Source: Phytoseiulus persimilis (lineage: Eukaryota; Arthropoda; Arachnida; Mesostigmata; Phytoseiidae). From it: a stretch of DNA of 64,000 nt. This document shows positions 19,986-30,760 of this stretch, one piece after another. A program made the position numbers and the translations under genes. The notes under the pieces were generated by a model, which saw only the letters and a program-made list of their open reading frames with translations, was not told the origin of the DNA and searched no databases. The stretch covers positions 33,812,723 to 33,876,722 of the forward strand of contig CM075103.1 of assembly GCA_037576195.1 (NCBI GenBank), given 5' to 3'. Numbering within the stretch: the first letter of the stretch is position 1; each line of letters starts with the position of its first letter.

Positions 19986-20000
19986 GGGTCTATCCAGGTC

Positions 20001-20951
20001 CTTCTCAATGAGGGGAACTCGCAGTGTCACACTCCTGAACAATTCATGCACAGTGCTCAAATTCTCTCCTTATGATACCAGTTTTCCCCACTGCGGAGGA
20101 AATAGTGACATGTTGATGCCGGAGAGCTGTAAACAATTCGTTGAGTGTCTGAAGATGTCGACCACAGACAGTCAAGCCGTTGCACCCATTTCATATCGCG
20201 GAATTGATCGAATGGATGCGACTGGCTATTGGCGCTGAACGTCACGATCTCATTCCGAAGCTCGGTAAGTCTGGTTCAATCTGACCCAGCTTCTGGGGAT
20301 CTATAGAGGTGATATCGGGGTCGATCCGAACAAACTTCTGGACGTCCATGGCGGTGACTTTGAGAACGATCTGCAGTTTCAGCGGGGTCCATGGACGTGA
20401 TCAAATATGCTCAAACCGATTTCGGAATCAGCTTCTTGGACCCCAAAAAGAATGGTCTCATCGAGGCGGAATCATCTCAAGAGTATGGTGAGAACGACGG
20501 GAAAGTATGATCGGACCGGGACGGAGTCATTCTCAAAGTCGTGGCTTGAGAAGCAATGACTCGAATCGGTGGCGTTGCTGTATTTCGCTTCTATCTGCTT
20601 CTATCTCAATGTCCGAGGATTTCATGTATACATGTGTTTTGAGAGAAGTTCCTGCATCAGTCGGAGATTCACGTGAGTGTGGGCGATCGGGTACAAGTTT
20701 GATGAACAAGGTATTCTAAACGGCCCGGGCCAAGAAACCGAAATTGCTTCAGCTAGATCGTGTTTGAAGCCGAGATTCCACAGAGCTCTTGCGGTCTCAG
20801 TTCAAACCCAATCAGTAGTCTTGCTCTCTAAAAGAGATAACCAGTGCTTGCGCTCTAGCAGACCTTCCTGGGGGGTGGTGTTCCTGACGGCCGCCGATTC
20901 AGAGGACCAATCAAAACGACCATCACCTCTCCCAAACAACCCCTGCAGAAC
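20001..20951. other. Spacer between hAT and the acidic ORF; no firm gene
   Basis: The first 55 bases continue the split unknown ORF on the minus strand. The rest has short ORFs only. GGGGTCCATGG-type words recur around 20340-20400 (and 46930-46985 in copy B). Copy B has a block near 47010-47060 that copy A lacks, and copy A has about 100 bp before the promoter that copy B lacks. Confidence 0.4.
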
Positions 20952-20957
20952 TATAAA
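20952..20957 (+). promoter_or_regulatory. TATA box of the acidic ORF
   Basis: CTATAAAG lies 84 bp upstream of the ATG at 21036. The same motif at the same 84-bp distance is present in copy B (47384-47389). No start-site data are available. Confidence 0.55.
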
Positions 20958-21035
20958 GGATGATCTCGGCGAGCGCAAAGCACAGAACTCAACATTTGAC
21001 CTCTGTACTGACATCGTCTCACACCTAGACTGAAG

Positions 21036-21431
21036 ATGAACAGCAACGACCAAACCATGTCGGAAACATCGGCTTCACCTGAGGAGCCCGTGGTCTTCTA
21101 CGACCACCTTGAGAGCCTCGACATCGTTCTTGACGTGGAAGTTGAGACCTCCGAGGTTCTGGCCGAGCGGGAACTGTCCTCGGACGAAGATGACGACGAA
21201 CCGCAGCAGCTCACACCAGAGGTCAGAGAAGATTTCGGCTATCTCATAGTGGTCGACCCGCGGCTCTTGCAACAGAGCGTTTACTGGCCTGATGAGTCGA
21301 GCGATAGCTCGGACTCAGAGATGGAGAGCGATTTCGACAGCGACAGTGAGCCCATGACGGTTTGTGCCACGGGCAGTGCGTCGCCGAGCTCAAACGAGCC
21401 CAAAGTTCTAGTCCGGAGACTCCACTATTAG
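21036..21431 (+). CDS. 131-residue acidic Ser-rich protein, probably the piggyBac N-terminal region
   Basis: The ATG follows a TATA box by 84 bp. The protein has dense acidic and serine runs (SSDEDDDEPQ, DESSDSSDSEMESDFDSDSE), like the disordered acidic N-termini of piggyBac transposases, and ends RLHY at a TAG. The frame is intact in copy B with about seven substitutions. After the TAG the same frame continues as DVKVLETLLDC to CEYASLNDFV before a stop, and an AATAAA lies just downstream. The TAG is also in copy C. It may be a small independent gene, a first exon, or a truncated transposase; piggyBac catalytic sequence begins 280 bp further on. No catalytic motif is present in the ORF itself. 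Confidence 0.5.
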   Translation: MNSNDQTMSETSASPEEPVVFYDHLESLDIVLDVEVETSEVLAERELSSDEDDDEPQQLTPEVREDFGYLIVVDPRLLQQSVYWPDESSDSSDSEMESDFDSDSEPMTVCATGSASPSSNEPKVLVRRLHY

Positions 21432-21530
21432 GACGTCAAAGTGCTGGAGACGCTGCTCGATTGTGTGAACGGAGATAGCCACCCGTGTTTCCGATGCTAG
21501 AATGCGTCTCTGAATGATCTTCTTGGATTG

Positions 21531-21536
21531 AATAAA
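21531..21536 (+). terminator. Poly(A) signal after the acidic ORF
   Basis: AATAAACTATGTG is followed within about 30-50 bp by T/G-rich sequence (TGTGTCCTGTTGTGTTTCC). It is conserved at 7991, 47963 and 56418 in the other piggyBac-related copies. Confidence 0.5.
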
Positions 21537-21714
21537 CTATGTGAATTACCAGTTTCGTCACAATACATGTGTCCTGTTGTGTTTCCATGATAAATCAGAC
21601 GGTCCGCCGCCGTCAGCTCATGACTCGCTTTCCATGAATAAATCGGTAGTTTAGATTTGAGAGGTTCTTGGGCGGCACTTCTTATGGGGCGCTGCAGCCC
21701 TCACTCCGAACAGT

Positions 21715-22440
21715 CGGGTGAATCCTTGACCCTTATACAAACCCTGAGGAGTTGAGAGAATTTTTCGGGGACGTAGTATACATGGGCCTTTTAGCATATC
21801 CTAGTATTGAGCTTCATTGGAGCACGAGCTGTTTCTATGAGAATTACGTAGTGTTTCGAAGCATGAGCCGGAACGGGTTCCAATCACTGCTTCGGTTCGT
21901 GCACTTTTCGAGTGAAATCTGCCCCTCGAACGTAGTGCCGGAGCTAGCCAAGCCATATTTCGATGAGGGACGAACCCCAGTTCACCTCTGTTACTCTCGC
22001 GAGAGAAACTCTACGACGAAGTACACATCTTGTCGGTACTGTGCCTAAGAACGGGGAGCATCTACCGCGATGCGTCGTGGACGCTCAATCCCACCGAAAT
22101 CAAATTATTCGCAAGGCATCGACCGACGGAATAGTTGCCGGTAAATGGAAGGATAAACGGGATACCTTCTTCCTGACTACGGAGCATGATTTACGCATGG
22201 TGGATTCCGGGAATTTGAGGAGAGATGGCTCTCGAAAATCACACCGGGTGTCATCCTTGAGTATGACAAGACAAAGCAAGGCGTAGACTCGTCAGATCAG
22301 CTGGCGAGCTTCTGTTCGAACCCTAAGGAACACAATCCGGTGGTATCACAAGTTCGTGTTTAAACCAATCCTGGATACAGCTGTCGTGAACTCGAGAATT
22401 CCAAGAGAATCCAAGAAACTCACAGGGAACAATGGAGCAC
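21715..22440 (+). pseudogene. piggyBac transposase fragment 2 (copy A)
   Basis: Starting near 21730 the plus strand reads PEELREFFGDVVYMGLLAYP, SRNGFQSLLRFVHFSS, then jumps to NVVPELAKPYFDEG. In the next frame it continues TSVTLARETLRRSTHLVGT, DGIVAGKWKDKRD, and near 22270 KQGVDSSDQLASFCS. These are successive blocks of piggyBac transposases (TSVPLA, GIVVGKWKD and KGGVDLSDQ in the family). The block with the first catalytic Asp is deleted after HFSS, and frameshifts follow. Sequence shared with copy B stops at about 22440. No TTAA-flanked terminal repeat could be identified. Confidence 0.8.
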
Positions 22441-24189
22441 TTTTGGGCACTCTTGGACACAAAATGTGTGGCCATAATTGAAGGTGGCATGACACTTCGG
22501 CTGCAAGACACTTCGACTCCGAGACTTTTTGGCCTCGGACATTTCGGCCCTGAACTCGCTCGCGATCTCCCGACTCGAGCTGATGTTGATTGAGATGATC
22601 ATTGATCCTCCATTCGCATGTCGCCCAAAACAAAAGCTTTCCATTTCGCGGAAGGCCCCTGTCAGTCGTCGTGGTCAGTGGATACCGTCGAATCCATTGC
22701 GATTAGAGACCTCTTTCGTGAAGCGCAATGGATGCCTTTGAGAGCGAACGGCTTCAGTTGGGATCAACGGGTCCTGCGTGGGTCTACGGTTGCAAAGAGC
22801 CTTACTCTCGGGCGAACGCCTGCCCAGGTTGAAGAATGGCATGTGTGCATGTAATCCTAAGATCATCGCAAAGTCTCTATACACATGAGCAAAATGCATG
22901 GTCCCACGCACAGATGAGCACCGCCGTTGGGTGCCGATACGTCTGTCGCTCTGGAGTAACTTTGGAAAAAATGCGCTCACACGCTCGATGAGATAATGTG
23001 CCTGTTCGCGCCTGCCTTCCGTGATAGCTCGGAAGAATATGAGCGTTTGAAGTTCGAGCTTTCGAATAACTTCAATCGTCTCTTGATGAGACTGTATGGC
23101 GTAACTCGAGGACTATTTCCGTTACGTGTGTGTTGGGCCCCCTCTTCGAGAGCGGCGCCAAAAATACGGTCGACCAACCCGCCCACCCAAGGAGCGCGGG
23201 CTGAAGCGGGGGCATGAAATAAAGCATGATTTCTGTGTACCGCTCCGTCTACCTTCCTCCAGCCTCCTCTTCCCCTGTGCCGCCAGTTGACGGGCTCGGA
23301 ACGTGCTCTTTAGGCTGTTTGTCGCGCCGTTTCTCGAAGAGGGGGCCTGACACACAAGTGACCTATCTCCTCTCCCCGCGAATCCGTGGTTTTGGGCTGT
23401 CGGGTTGCATAAGCGCGACAAATGACCACCTTCTGCACGCAACATCAAATAACTCATCGTAAAGAGCCTCCACGTCACTCTGACGACTGGGAAAATCCAG
23501 TCAGATTTCTCCAGAACCTCGCTCGTGATATTGTACAAGCGCAATTGGATCGAACAGCTGATCTGGGTTTGAGGAGAAGGAGAATCAAAAGCAACGAAGC
23601 CCTCAGGGCTTGAACGCGTGGATTTACCGAGCTGGGTAAATATTCCACCTTTTCACAGTTTTGGAAAAAAATCTTCCAGGGGTGCAAGCTTGCTGATTTA
23701 GGAAGTCGAAGAGACTTATCCAAACTGCGCAGCTTCATTTCTGGACTGATGGTTTCTCGTTATTCTCGTTATTCTCGTTTTTCTCCCGCTAGATACAGAG
23801 CCGGCTGTCTCCGTTCACGTCTCAAGTGAAGTTTGCTTCTGGCATGATCTGTCTGAGCAACGCTGGGATTCGGGCTTGAATTCATGAAGCGCTACCGAAA
23901 ACTATGTTGCGACAACGCAACCCCGCGCTGCAAGGAAATCGCAGCGCCTGGCGGTGCGCCCTCACACTCGCCGGCCGGAGCGCCGCCGAATCCGTGACGC
24001 GGCGCACAGCCCTGAATACCGAGCTGCTACAAGAGCATGGCTGTAACCCGACGAGGCAGACTAAGTTGAGAGCCCGTCTCTCTTCTGTGAGAGTGTGATC
24101 AATACGATACAGCCTGATCGACGAGTCTGATTGGAACTGAAGTTGGCCAACTGAAGGCGAGAGCTGCGGATCTAAACGAATGGCAACGA
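22441..24189. other. No recognisable gene
   Basis: Only short ORFs without family signatures are seen. Around 22485-22550 a short imperfect repeat of the type GACACTTCGGC recurs three or four times. At 23755-23790 TTATTCTCG is repeated in tandem about three times. The sequence is probably old transposon debris. Confidence 0.35.
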
Positions 24190-26005
24190 AAGAAAAAACA
24201 CAACATAATTATGATAATTTTATTCACATAACCGATTCGGTATTTGCTGCATGAATATATATCAACTCAATGAAGTACATGAGTAATGTCATCCTCTTCC
24301 GCTTCTTAACTCGGATAGGGATGGGGCTCCATGGCAATCTTTCTGGTGGTAGCGCGTGCAAGCTTTTCCGCAATGTTCACACACACAGCTGTATGAGGGA
24401 ATGTGGAAGTCATTTCGTTGGCACGGTGTGTACCCTGGATGCCGAAAAATCGAGCCAGAAATGCATGAAGCCGAAAAATCGAGCCCGAAAAGCATGAAGC
24501 CGAAAGGCATGAAGATGAAGAGCGTGAAGCCGAAAACCTCCTCTCCCAACAGCGGAGCGGTCGGGACTGGCTTAGCGGGGAGGAATTGCACCTTCGTTAT
24601 GCTCAGCCCACCTACTTCTTCTGCCTCGCTTACGTCCTCGCTGTTCCGCATCTACGGTCCCCAGTTCGAACTGAGCAAAGATGTAGCTGCTACAGGAAGC
24701 AATCTGCTGAGCGCGAATATTGAAGTTTCCGAGGTCAACTCGCTAGAACTGAAGAGGAATCTTCACCTCCAGCTCCAGTAATATTCGCAGAATACGCTGT
24801 TACAACACCTTGTTCTTTCCCACCGAAGAGGGAAAACCGGCATCGAAACACTGATTCTTCGCAGCAGGTGCGTGTCATCCAAATGAGTCTCACAAAGGAA
24901 CAGATCGACGAAACGATACAGGAATCCCATCCCGCCAAACCAGTCCCGAACACTCCGCCGTTGGGAGAGGAGGTTTCCGGCTTCATGCTTTTCGGGCTCG
25001 ATTTTTCGGCTTCATGCGTTTCGGGTTCGAATTTTCGGCTTGTCGGACCCTAACCGTTCGTACAGGATATGGTGGAATCCGTGCACTGAGTATCGGGCTA
25101 TGATGTGTCGCATGTCGTAGAGGGGCATTTCCTAGTCGTTCGTGATCATCGCCGGGAAGGTGAAGAATTCAGCCGGGACCTCTCTCATTTTCAGCTGAAT
25201 AGCTCCCTGAACTTCGACAGTGCCTCTGTCGGGGGCAGTTGGAATCTTTTCACGAGGTCTTCCACAAGAGGTGGCGTTCCAGACATGGTTAGAACCAGCC
25301 GGTTCCTAGGCAATCCTATCGCCCGTTTCAGGAACGTTGGCTTCACTTTGTCCAGCGGTGCCAGTTGGCTGGCGGTCAGATCCTCCCATAGGACCTGAAT
25401 CCCGTGTGGAGCCACCGGTGCGACTTTCTTGTCGAACAGCTTAATGTCGGTCGTCATTGCTAATTCTTGTGGGCACGGGATGCTGCACATTGCCGATGTG
25501 CTCTTTCGATCATGCCCTGCGACGTGAGGTCCGAGAGATGTTCCACTTGTCGTAAGCTCAACCCCAAGATAGGTGAACCGCGGCACGAATTCAATTGGCG
25601 TGTTTCCTAGGTGTGGCTCGTCCGTTTTTGCGAAGGCGCCCACAATTCCTGAACTTGATCGCCTTTTTTTCCTCGGTGTTTATGACTAGTCCGTTGTTCT
25701 CGCTGTATTCCATCAGGAAGTTTGCGCTTTTCTCCAGCTCTAGAAGTATTCTTGAGTATAGGACTAGCTCATCATCATACTGGGTAATTCAAGGATGAGG
25801 AATGAGTTTCAATCATCGACGGCAGGTCACTCATGAGGACTATGAAAAATATTGCGCTGAGGTTGTCGTCTTGAGCTGACCCAGTCGTTTGTCGGAAGGG
25901 CTCATGCTCACAGACTCCGTTATCCAGGGCGATGGGATTCGCCCTCAGCATGGGTGACAGGAGTCTGAGGAAACGCTTTCCGGCTCCGACGCTCCAAAGG
26001 AAAGG
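24190..26005 (-). pseudogene. LINE pol fragment, related to the copy at 28.9-30.8 kb
   Basis: The minus strand matches the LINE at 28930-30760: ANPIALDNGVCEHEPFRQTT near 25900, a damaged motif C, IEFVPRFTYLGVELTTSGTS near 25580, WEDLTASQLAPLDKVKPTFL near 25360, FQLPPTEALSKFRE near 25210, and the C-terminal CVCEHCGKACTRYHQKDCHG near 24330. The 3' end reaches about 24190, with AATAAAATTATC on the minus strand near 24215. A separate element (24431-25052) splits the C-terminal region. Motif C and other places are mutated, so it is dead. Confidence 0.85.
24431..25052. mobile_element. Small inverted-repeat element inserted in the LINE fragment
   Basis: It interrupts the LINE between sequences that are contiguous at about 30560 in the other copy. 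Its arms are inverted repeats of roughly 130 bp that contain tandem copies of a CGAAAAGCATGAAGC-like unit and then CTCCTCTCCCAACAGCGG or its near relative. The outer ends are TACCCTGG and ACCCTA, which resemble degraded hAT-type TAGGG ends. The flanking 8-mers ACGGTGTG and ACCGTTCG match at only 5 of 8 positions, so the class is uncertain. No transposase is inside. Confidence 0.6.
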
Positions 26006-27769
26006 CCAAAAGATGGTCGAAACTAAGTGAGGCAGAGAGAACCTGTTGCGCGGGAACAGTCGCCGCTTGGATTGAGCTCTCGGTGATTCGTGAACCTCGA
26101 AAAAGAGTAGGAAATTGGATGGAACGACAATTGATTAATTCAAAAAAGAGCAATTTAGAGGACACGCCGCCCGGCTTGGTTAGGTGACGTGGAAGGCCGG
26201 AGTGCAGTTCATGCGGCTGAGGAGAACCCAGGCGCCTCACTGGCAATCAGAGAGTGGTGGATCACGTGTGGAGCCGAAATATAAGAACTACGAACCGCTA
26301 GCTGCTATGAAACGTTATTATTATTCACGGACAGCGTAGCGAAGAGTCGACGGCTCCCTCACGAAGGAAGTAGTTACCGTATTGGAGCGAACTCCCGATC
26401 GGAAGAAGATCCTCTCATCCGACTAGAAACTCGCACCACTATCCTTCATGGAAACATTTTCGTCGCTTCGAGTCGCCGACGAAATCCGTAGGACACTCAC
26501 GGACTTTCTTCAGACTCATCACATCCTGCACCGTTTCGGATGAAACTCCGAAAAGTCGCCTGCGAGTGCTTATCGCAAATCCTGGTTTGGTTTCCCGAGT
26601 CTGGCGGTGGGAAGCTGTAGGAGGCGGCGAGCGATCCTCGGAGATCCTCGTGGGCTGATTCGGTGTTCCCATGTTCGAGAAGGATTCGCAATCTTCGAGA
26701 AGGCAGCGAAGAATGGTCCCCCGAAGCGCGAGATGGTGATTATATGCCGTTCGGCGCAAACATCCTCTCGTTTCGCAACGGAGAGAGTACGCTGGACGGT
26801 GGGGCAGAACTGCGAGAGGCTCATTCTGTGGTTACATGCCGACCGCCCGAATTCCTGCCGCCCGCAAATCGTCCATCCGGATGCCGGTGAAGCATGAATG
26901 AGAACAATGTTCTTGCGGCCGATGCGCGCAATCATTCCAATTCAAAGTCCACGATAATATTTTTTTCATTCGAATCTTCATCCAGTCGCTTCCAATCGTA
27001 AGGGAGCTCTACCAACATCTCAGGTCTCATCTTTGTCGGCGACATAGTCCTGATGGCAAAATCCATGAGAGCTCAGCACGCACTATAGATAACGACCGAC
27101 GCGGTAGCAAGAAGAAGCTCACGCTCAACCCTTCGGAAGGAGCCAGGGTCATACACACACGTCACGGTTTCAGGGACCATAGCAACCTGTAAAATCAAGG
27201 ACAAGCCCTCCCACTTGTGCACCAACATAAGCTCCTCGGAATAACGCTGTCGGATGGCAGATTCGTTCTGACGTTCTGGACCCCATTCTCAGAGTAATAT
27301 ATACGTACTTGATATATTAGTTTCATTCAATGATGTGATGGCCATTGTTTTCAATAACCTCCGTCCATTCATCGCGCAGACTGAATATCCCCTCCCCAGA
27401 AGTTCTGATTTTAGCGCGGAAATGCGTTTTTCTTGGGGCTTATTTACTGGGGTGTAACTGGGGGGTGCACATCTTTTGCCCCGTTTGTTTACAGGAATGA
27501 ATGCATTCTGAGCGCGGGAGGTGATTCCACCAGCGGAATCGCGTAGATTTTGGAATATGAAGGAACCGGATTCCGTCCAGATATCAGGTCCAGTTCAACG
27601 GCACTGGGGAGCAGGGCTGACCATATCGAGATTTGATGACCAGTTATCTCGACCTCTCCCACACACCCTTTCTGCCGGTCGCGGGATCGACTGACATCTC
27701 TGACTTGACATTCGTACTCTCCTGATTCTCGAGCACCTCAGAATCAATTTTGTGCTCGGTGGCTGTGGC
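26006..27769. other. No recognisable gene; one diverged repeat unit
   Basis: No ORF with a recognisable family is present. At about 27456-27560 the sequence GCCCCGTTTGTTTACAGGAA...GCATTCTGAGCGCGGG parallels 27885-27960 inside the palindrome that follows, so it is a diverged copy of that repeat's central part. Confidence 0.4.
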
Positions 27770-28040
27770 TGCCGCGCAGAGCTGCTCAAGGGCTCAAGCC
27801 GTCGGCTTCCTCCCGCTGATACGGCGGCCTTCCAGAACCGACCAGTTACGGGTCACCCGTCCGGGTTACGGGTGTACGACTTTTGGCCCGTTTGCTTATA
27901 GGAACGGGTGCATTCTGATCCGCTCTCTGAGCGCGGGCGGTTAAAGGACCAAGCGGAATCCCGTAGGTTTTGGAAGGCCGCCGTTTCAGCGGTAGGAAGC
28001 CGACAGCTTGAGCCCTTGAGCAGCTCTGCGCGGAGGCTGG
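27770..28040. repeat. Fold-back repeat with 70-bp arms
   Basis: The left arm (27770-27840) contains GCGCAGAGCTGCTCAAGGGC and CGTCGGCTTCCTCCCGCTGA. The right arm (27967-28040) is its reverse complement with few mismatches. The 125-bp loop contains GGCCCGTTTGCTTATAGGAA. It looks like a small MITE or fold-back element without coding capacity. Target duplications were not found. Confidence 0.75.
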
Positions 28041-28929
28041 AGGGCAGCCAAGTGATCGTATTCAAGATGGCGCCTTCCAGACGGATTCGAGGGGAAGGAT
28101 GTTTGGGGCCGGAGCTTCGAGCCAGTTTTGAGCGCGCGTCTGAGCGAATCGGGACAAAGCCGAATGGCTGACTTTCTTGTGCTTACGAAAACGGATTGAG
28201 ATGCACACCTCAGCGTAGGCTGCAGGCTCAGCCGATGTTGCGATCCAATGGGATATAGATATGCCACCAAGGAGCCTCGATCCTGTCGTTGACAGCGTTC
28301 TGCGATAACGCACGACCTCAGGCTCGGTCCCGGCAGGGATCGCGGTTCGCTCACATTCCTTGGAGGCGGCTGGAGCAGATTCGAGGAGGAGGAATGGCAA
28401 TGAGAAGAGAGAGAAAGAGAATGAATGAAGTTCAATGAAGCTCACTGATGTTATCACACATGAGAGACTAGGAGTAGTATTGTATTACGTTCGTCGCTCC
28501 TTGAGTAGTGCGTGCATGGGCGGCTGTCGTGGGTTTGCCTTAAAGTTCCTTATCCAGTTGCCACGAGCCATCAAGACAGACGAGACACATCCCCCAAACT
28601 CCGGACTATGGTTGTGGATTTTGTCCATGCTGAGTATTTCCCCGGAGTACTTGATCTTGGCTCTGACTCCGCACGGGAAAGGGCTGAAAAGATTTGGGTG
28701 CGGATCTGAAAATTGGAAGGCGGGCCGGATTTGACTTCGGATCGTCGAATCAAAATAACGGCTGGAGCCATTGATTGCACCATGCGGCGCGGACTCAACT
28801 GTGTTCTGTCTCGTAACGCATTCAAAAAATATGAGACAAACGTCAGTATGGCTTCTTCGGGCTGAGCACGTGAAACCTAGAGTTGGAAGATTGGTCGTGA
28901 CCAGTCTCAGCAGAGGATCCGATCCGCAT
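28041..28929. other. No recognisable gene
   Basis: Short ORFs only. CAAGATGGCGCC near 28064 is a common mammalian-like Kozak/YY1-type word but proves nothing here. The last 150 bp may be the 5' side of the LINE at 28930. Confidence 0.35.
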
Positions 28930-30760
28930 ATATGTTACACCCCCACATGGCCCTCAGAGCAGTGCCAGTGTATGGGAGCTGCCCCATCCCGGCAGAAATC
29001 ATGCGAGACCATTTCAAAAGTCTTCTCAGCTCCGCGAATACCATCCCGCAGTTCGTGCCAGAAACGTCTCCGTCCCCGGATCCCATTTGCGGAACATTGC
29101 TCGCCGAGGAACTCGAAGCGCGCATCACCATCGAAGAAGTCCAAATAACCATCGAGCGATCGAAAGCAGGGAAAGCGTATGGGCCGGATCTGATCAGGGA
29201 TGAACACCTGAAAGCCGCCGTACCTCTGATACCGCTATGAACTGACCTCTTCAACAAGTGCCTTGAACTTGGCTGCGTCCCTGAACAATGGTCGAGCTGT
29301 ACTCTTAAAGTCATTCCTAAGGGTAAAGGAAATCCCTCCTCGCCCTCCTCCTGGCGAGGAATTGCCAAGAAAAGCTGCCTCTACAAGATTCTGTCCTCGA
29401 TACTGGCTCGGCGCTTGAACACATACCTCGAAGCTATCGGAGTACTGCCTCCAAAGCAGCACGGATTTCGAAATGAACACTCCACGATGACGGCATGTAG
29501 CGAACTGATATCGGAAATACGGCACTCCCTCGAAGAAAAGAAGAAGCCTCTGTACGCTATCTTCGTCGATAACCGTGGCGCATTCGACTCCGCACTCAGG
29601 TCGATACTGCTGCGGAAACTGGCATGCGTAGGAGTCGGGAAGCGTTTCCTGAGTCTCCTGTCATCCATACTGAGGGCAAATCCTATCGCTCTGGATGACG
29701 GAGTCTGTGGGCATGAGCCCTTCCGACAAACGACTGGGTACGCTCAAGGCGACAACCTAAGCGCAATATTCTTCATAGTCCTCATGAGTGACCTCCCGTC
29801 GATGCTTGGAAATCATTCCTCATGCGTGAAAATTACCCAGTATGCCGATGACCTAGTCCTATACTCAACAATACTTCTAGAGCTGAAGAAAAGCGCAAAC
29901 TTCCTAATGGAATACAGCGAGAACAACGGACTAGTGATCAACACCGAGAAAACAAAGGCGATGAAGTTCAGAAATGGTGGGCGCCTCAGGAAAACGGACA
30001 AGCTACTCCTGGGAAGCACGCCAATTGAATTCGTGCCGCAGTTCACCTATCTGGGGGTTGAACTCACGACAAGTGGAACATCTTTCGGAGCTCACGTCGC
30101 AGAGCGTGTTCGTAAGAGCACATCGGCAATGCAACATCCCGTGCCCACAGAAATTAGCAATGACGACCGTCCTCAGGCTGTTTGACATGAAAATCGCCCC
30201 GGTGGCTTCTTACGGAATCCAGAACATGTGGGAGGATCTGACCGCCAGCCAACTAGCAGCGCGGGACAAAGTTAAGCCAACGTTCCTGAAACGGGCAATG
30301 GGACTACACAGAGATGCCAGCAACCGGCTGGTCTTAACCATGTCTGGAACGCAACCTCTCGTGGAAGACCTCGTGAGTAAATTCCAACTGCCCCCGACAG
30401 AGGCACTGTCGAAGTTCAGGGAGATATTTAGCCAAAAAATGAGAGAGGTCCCGGCTGAATTCTATATCTCCCCGGCGATGATCACGAACGACTGGAAAAT
30501 GCCCCTCTATGACATGCGATACATCATAGCCCGGTACTCAGTGCATGGATTCCACCATATCCTGTGCCAACGAAGTGACTTCCACTCTCCCGCATCCAGC
30601 TGTGTGTGTAAATACTGCGGAAAAGCTTGCACGCGCTACCACCAGAAGGATTGCCATGGAGCCCCATCCCTATCCCAGTTGGGCCGCGGAAGAGGATGAC
30701 ATTACCTATGTAATTTATTGAGTTTTTATATATATGTCGCAGATACCGAATCGGTGATAT
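28930..30760 (+). pseudogene. LINE pol with C-terminal zinc finger, one stop and one frameshift
   Basis: The plus strand reads as a continuous RT broken once by TGA (29238-29240) and once by a frameshift near 30131. Blocks in order: KAYGPDLIRDEHLK near 29185, SWRGIAKKSCLYKILSS near 29360, PPKQHGFRNEHSTMTA, motif A AIFVDNRGAFDS, motif B TTGYAQGDNLSAIFF, motif C QYADDLVLYS (YADD at 29841-29852), FTYLGVELTTSGTS, WEDLTASQLAARDKVKPTFL, and a C-terminal CVCKYCGKACTRYHQKDCHG finger ending at 30699. Endonuclease and ORF1 are absent, so this is a 5'-truncated copy. The ACCGAATCGGTGATATAAATGAA end corresponds to the other copy's 3' end. The clade is not certain. Confidence 0.9.

Larger units (their letters stand above)
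12424..19992. mobile_element. hAT-type DNA transposon, copy A (with nested BEL element)
   Basis: The element starts TAGGCCCTG at 12424 and ends CAGGGTCTA at 19992, and both ends are flanked by TCCAGGTC (12416-12423 and 19993-20000). A perfect 8-bp target duplication with TAG...CTA termini is the hAT signature. Each end carries a long inverted repeat of about 350 bp: first an array of TACGG/CCGTA words, then a segment containing TCGAATGCCTGGAAAGCC. The middle retains the end of a hAT transposase (12785-13135). Without the BEL insertion the element is about 1.2 kb, so it is a non-autonomous derivative with most of the transposase deleted. Copies B and C carry the same insertion at the same site. 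Confidence 0.85.
5854..22440 (+). repeat. Composite repeat, copy A
   Basis: This is the first of three same-orientation copies of a composite block (others at 40552-48866 and 54677-64000). Order: R1-like tail, piggyBac fragment, minus-strand LINE tail, minus-strand BEL gag, conserved ORF with poly(A) signal, hAT insertion, then acidic ORF and second piggyBac fragment. Without the BEL insertion at 13136-19496 it is about 10.2 kb. Similarity with copy C begins at TGGACCAAATCC (54677). Similarity with copy B ends just after AATGGAGCAC near 22440 and 48866. Copy A lacks two insertions that B and C share. Confidence 0.9.

Noticed and set aside
23750-23795. A short TTATTCTCG tandem.
   Set aside because: Only about three units, no flanking structure, and no reason to call it a functional repeat.
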